Source: Candidatus Zixiibacteriota bacterium (GTDB lineage Bacteria > Zixibacteria > MSB-5A5 > GN15 > PGXB01). From it: 6,675 bases of DNA. Shown here one piece after another: positions 4,334 to 6,675 of the stretch. Location: NCBI GenBank assembly GCA_024230695.1, contig JAAERC010000202.1:1-6675 (forward strand), in the 5' to 3' direction. Below the pieces are notes generated by a model that saw nothing but the letters and a program-made list of their open reading frames with translations, was not told the origin of the DNA and made no database searches. Every line of letters begins with the position of its first letter. The first letter of the stretch is position 1. A program made the position numbers and the translations under genes.

Positions 4334-5055
4334 TCATCCAGGTGAAAGATTTGGTCTGTAAATTTGGCGACACTCACGCTCTGGACGGAATCACTCTTGA
4401 TATAGAAAAGGGAGAGGTTGTAGTTATCATTGGCCCAAGCGGCTCTGGCAAGTCAACATTGTTAAGATGTCTAAATGCTATTGAGTTACAAGAAACAGGT
4501 GAAGTGATAATTGATGGTATTAAAGTCGAAAAGAACCAAAAAAACATTCACAAAATTCGCCTTGAAGTAGGAATGGTCTTTCAACAATTCAACCTTTTTC
4601 CTCATCTAACCGTTATAGATAATATAATGTTGGCCCAACGAGTTGTGAGAAAAAGGAGTTCTAATGAGTCCCGACAAAAAGGGATGGAGCTTTTAGGATT
4701 AGTTGATTTATCGGACAAGATTGATTCTTTCCCTGCGCAATTGTCAGGTGGACAGAAACAACGAGTAGCCATTGCCCGGGCATTGGCGATGGATCCGATG
4801 ATTATGTTGTTTGACGAGGTAACATCGGCGCTGGACCCGGAGATGGTTGGTGAGGTTCTTGACGTTATTAACAAACTTGCCGATAAAGGTAAAACAATGC
4901 TGATTGCTACTCATGTTATAGGATTTGCCCGTGAGGTAGCTGACAGGATTATTTTTATTGAGAATGGAAAAATTATTGAGGATGGAATCCCGGATGAAAT
5001 ATTTGATAATCCAAAACATCAACGAACAAAGGATTTCCTAAGTAAGGTATTATGA
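4330..5055 (+). CDS. Polar amino acid ABC transporter ATPase (GlnQ/HisP type)
   Basis: This 241-residue cytosolic ATPase should power the permease encoded just upstream. Motifs appear in order: Walker A GPSGSGKST (35-43), Q-loop VFQQFNLFPHLTV (83-95), signature LSGGQKQRVAIARAL (138-152), Walker B IMLFDE (158-163), D-loop SALD (166-169) and switch His195 in IATHVIGFAREVADR. Two positions differ from the usual family form: Val164 replaces the Pro of DEPTSALDPE, and Val196 replaces the Glu of THEMGFA. All catalytic residues are kept, so it should be active. GGAAG at 4316-4320 inside the permease gene may serve as ribosome binding site. Its own stop overlaps the protease ATG by four bases (5052-5055), making a second ATGA junction. 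Confidence 0.95.
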   Translation: MIIQVKDLVCKFGDTHALDGITLDIEKGEVVVIIGPSGSGKSTLLRCLNAIELQETGEVIIDGIKVEKNQKNIHKIRLEVGMVFQQFNLFPHLTVIDNIMLAQRVVRKRSSNESRQKGMELLGLVDLSDKIDSFPAQLSGGQKQRVAIARALAMDPMIMLFDEVTSALDPEMVGEVLDVINKLADKGKTMLIATHVIGFAREVADRIIFIENGKIIEDGIPDEIFDNPKHQRTKDFLSKVL

Positions 5056-6675
5056 AAAAGGTTTTAATTTCAACATTATTTATTTGTCTGGTTATTGGTA
5101 TCTCAAGTTATGCCTTAGAGAAACCGTTGGTCATTCCTGCCAAAGCTAATAAAATTGGATCTACTTTGGAAGCAAAATTGTATTCACTTGATTACAATGA
5201 AAAAATCAAAGTATGGCTGTTTTTTACAGATAAAGGGATATTTGATAATCAATCATTAAATAACCGAATAAATAGTATTAGGCAGAAAGCTTCTCCAAGG
5301 ATTATTACTCGCCGGATAAACCGTACTGGCAATAGTGATTTGTTTGATTTTTATGATATCCCGGTGAATGCCGATTATCTGGATCAATTGGTAAATATGG
5401 GTGTTGAAATTGTTCGGCAATCCCGATGGCTAAACGCTGTTTCAGTGAGGACAGACAAATATTCAATTTCTACTTTATCAAATTTACCTTTTGTCGCGGA
5501 AATAAGAGAAGTGAGAAAGTATAAAAGAAAACCTGAAAAAATAGAACCGGCCATAAAGTTGGAAGTGCCAAAAACATCTAAATTGAATGCTGTTTTACCG
5601 GACTCTGTAATAAATTGGTATGGAAATTCCTACACCCAACTTAATCTAACAAATATCCCATTGGTTCATCAATTTGGTTATACCGGAGAGGGAATTCGGA
5701 TTGCTCTTCTTGATGCCGGGTTTGAATTGGGTCTTTCGGTATTCGATAATTTGAATCTAATTGACCAATATGATTTTGTTGATGACGATGCCAGTGCCAA
5801 AGATGATGGGATAGAAAATCCGTCTCGTGAAAACAGACATGGAACCTTAGTTCTTTCAACCATTGCCGGATATATTCCCGACAATCTGATTGGTCCGGCC
5901 TATGGCGCTGAATACCTTTTGGCTCGAACCGAATATGATGGCAGTGAAACTATTGTTGAAGAGGATAATTGGGCGGCGGCGGCCGAATGGGCCGATAGTC
6001 TGGGAGCGGATATTATATCAACATCGGTAGGGTACCTCGATTGGTATGATTATTCTGATTTGGATGGAAATACGGCAATTATTACTATCGCCGCGGATCT
6101 TGCCGTTTCACGCGGGATAACAGTATTTGCCTCGGCCGGGAATGAAGGAGTGTCGCTTTTTCATTATATTACTCCGCCGGCTGATGGTGATTCGGTTATT
6201 GCGGTAGGTTCGGTTAATAGCGAGGGGCTTATCTCAATCACGTCAGGTGCCGGGCCGACTTTTGATGGCCAAATTAAACCTGATATTGTCTCGATGGGCG
6301 TGCTTGTTTATGCGGTGTCAAATTCTGGCGGTTATGCTTATGTTGGTGGAACATCATTTGCCGCTCCGTTGGCAGCCGGTGCCGGGGCTTTACTTTTGCA
6401 GGCTCACCCTGATTGGTCACCGATGGAATTACGACAGGCGATGATTGAATCGGCCGATAGATTTGAAAACCCTGAGAATTTGTATGGATATGGGCTTCCT
6501 GATGCTTTTGAGGGCGCTGAACTTTTGTATATCAATCCGGTTGATCCGATTATATTATCGGTCGGAGATTCTCTTGATATTACTTTTTCAATTACCGGTT
6601 TGCCCGATTCTACTCCGGTTTTTTCTGCTAGCAATTTACCGGAAAATGCTGTTTTTACCGATAATGAAGATAGAA
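5052..6675 (+). CDS. Secreted subtilisin-like (S8) serine protease, 3' end cut off
   Basis: At least 541 residues are present, and the frame is open at the window end. A Sec signal peptide (MKK, then a hydrophobic core) probably cleaves after SYA at residue 21. Residues 23 to about 205 form a propeptide-like region (KVWLFFTDKG, WLNAVSV, LSNLPFVAEIREV), resembling inhibitor-type prodomains. The catalytic domain has Asp221 in IALLDAGFE, His263 in NRHGTLV, oxyanion Asn364 in ASAGNEG and Ser435 in GGTSFAAP. It ends near YGYGLPDA (about residue 480), so all catalytic residues are intact. The tail from about 490 (LSVGDSLDITFS, FSASNLPENAVF) looks like a putative Ig-type repeat, implying a multidomain surface or secreted enzyme. 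The start overlaps the ATPase stop by four bases, with AAGG at 5044-5047 as a possible ribosome binding site. Any C-terminal sorting or anchor signal lies beyond the window. Confidence 0.92.
   Translation, partial: MKKVLISTLFICLVIGISSYALEKPLVIPAKANKIGSTLEAKLYSLDYNEKIKVWLFFTDKGIFDNQSLNNRINSIRQKASPRIITRRINRTGNSDLFDFYDIPVNADYLDQLVNMGVEIVRQSRWLNAVSVRTDKYSISTLSNLPFVAEIREVRKYKRKPEKIEPAIKLEVPKTSKLNAVLPDSVINWYGNSYTQLNLTNIPLVHQFGYTGEGIRIALLDAGFELGLSVFDNLNLIDQYDFVDDDASAKDDGIENPSRENRHGTLVLSTIAGYIPDNLIGPAYGAEYLLARTEYDGSETIVEEDNWAAAAEWADSLGADIISTSVGYLDWYDYSDLDGNTAIITIAADLAVSRGITVFASAGNEGVSLFHYITPPADGDSVIAVGSVNSEGLISITSGAGPTFDGQIKPDIVSMGVLVYAVSNSGGYAYVGGTSFAAPLAAGAGALLLQAHPDWSPMELRQAMIESADRFENPENLYGYGLPDAFEGAELLYINPVDPIILSVGDSLDITFSITGLPDSTPVFSASNLPENAVFTDNEDR

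Noticed and set aside
4602..5022. Two minus-strand frames antisense to the ATPase
   Set aside because: They lie entirely over a complete ATPase gene and have no recognisable protein features.
5641..5884. Overlapping minus-strand frames in the protease gene
   Set aside because: They are shadows of the subtilase catalytic domain, which has all its catalytic residues.
6247..6634. Plus and minus short frames near the window end
   Set aside because: They overlap the continuous subtilase frame that runs to the end of the window.

Overview
This AT-rich window comes from a bacterium that is probably Gram-negative. The evidence is a polar amino acid ABC importer of the usual bacterial type, an exported multidomain subtilase starting with a Sec signal peptide, a tRNA-Arg without an encoded CCA end, and a mixture of Shine-Dalgarno-led and apparently leaderless genes. 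The lineage cannot be fixed from sequence alone. The subtilase resembles large secreted S8 proteases of the Bacteroidetes/FCB group and related uncultured phyla, but that is only an inference.

Left part (1-2912): an uncharacterised small-membrane-protein locus. A small protein with two CxxC motifs (48-254) is followed by three paralogous, three-helix membrane proteins of 93-96 residues: copy A at 308-589, copy B at 2056-2337 and copy C at 2353-2643. A CBU_0592-like small membrane protein follows at 2658-2912. Copies A and B carry the same promoter at the same distance from the start codon, placed so close that both mRNAs should be nearly leaderless. Copies A and B are separated by about 1.47 kb. 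This holds an 8-bp tandem repeat (8 full copies, 593-660), a minus-strand gene remnant with its own strong intrinsic terminator (741-1006), and a class I SAM-dependent methyltransferase (1216-2001).

Middle part (2913-3649): a convergent boundary with a palindrome across the last stop codon, then an OsmC-family thiol peroxidase-like gene and tRNA-Arg(CCG). Both are on the minus strand behind a reasonable promoter at 3523-3551.

Right part (3650-6675): an apparent operon. An amino acid ABC permease, its ATPase and a secreted subtilisin-like protease (cut by the window end) are joined by two successive 4-base ATGA stop/start overlaps. No solute-binding protein is visible. The arrangement suggests that external proteolysis and amino acid import are co-expressed, with the binding protein downstream or elsewhere.

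The most unusual material is the split paralogue array with its duplicated promoter/leaderless start, the octamer repeat behind copy A, the structured minus-strand 3' end at 741-816, and the coupling of a protease to an importer lacking its binding protein.
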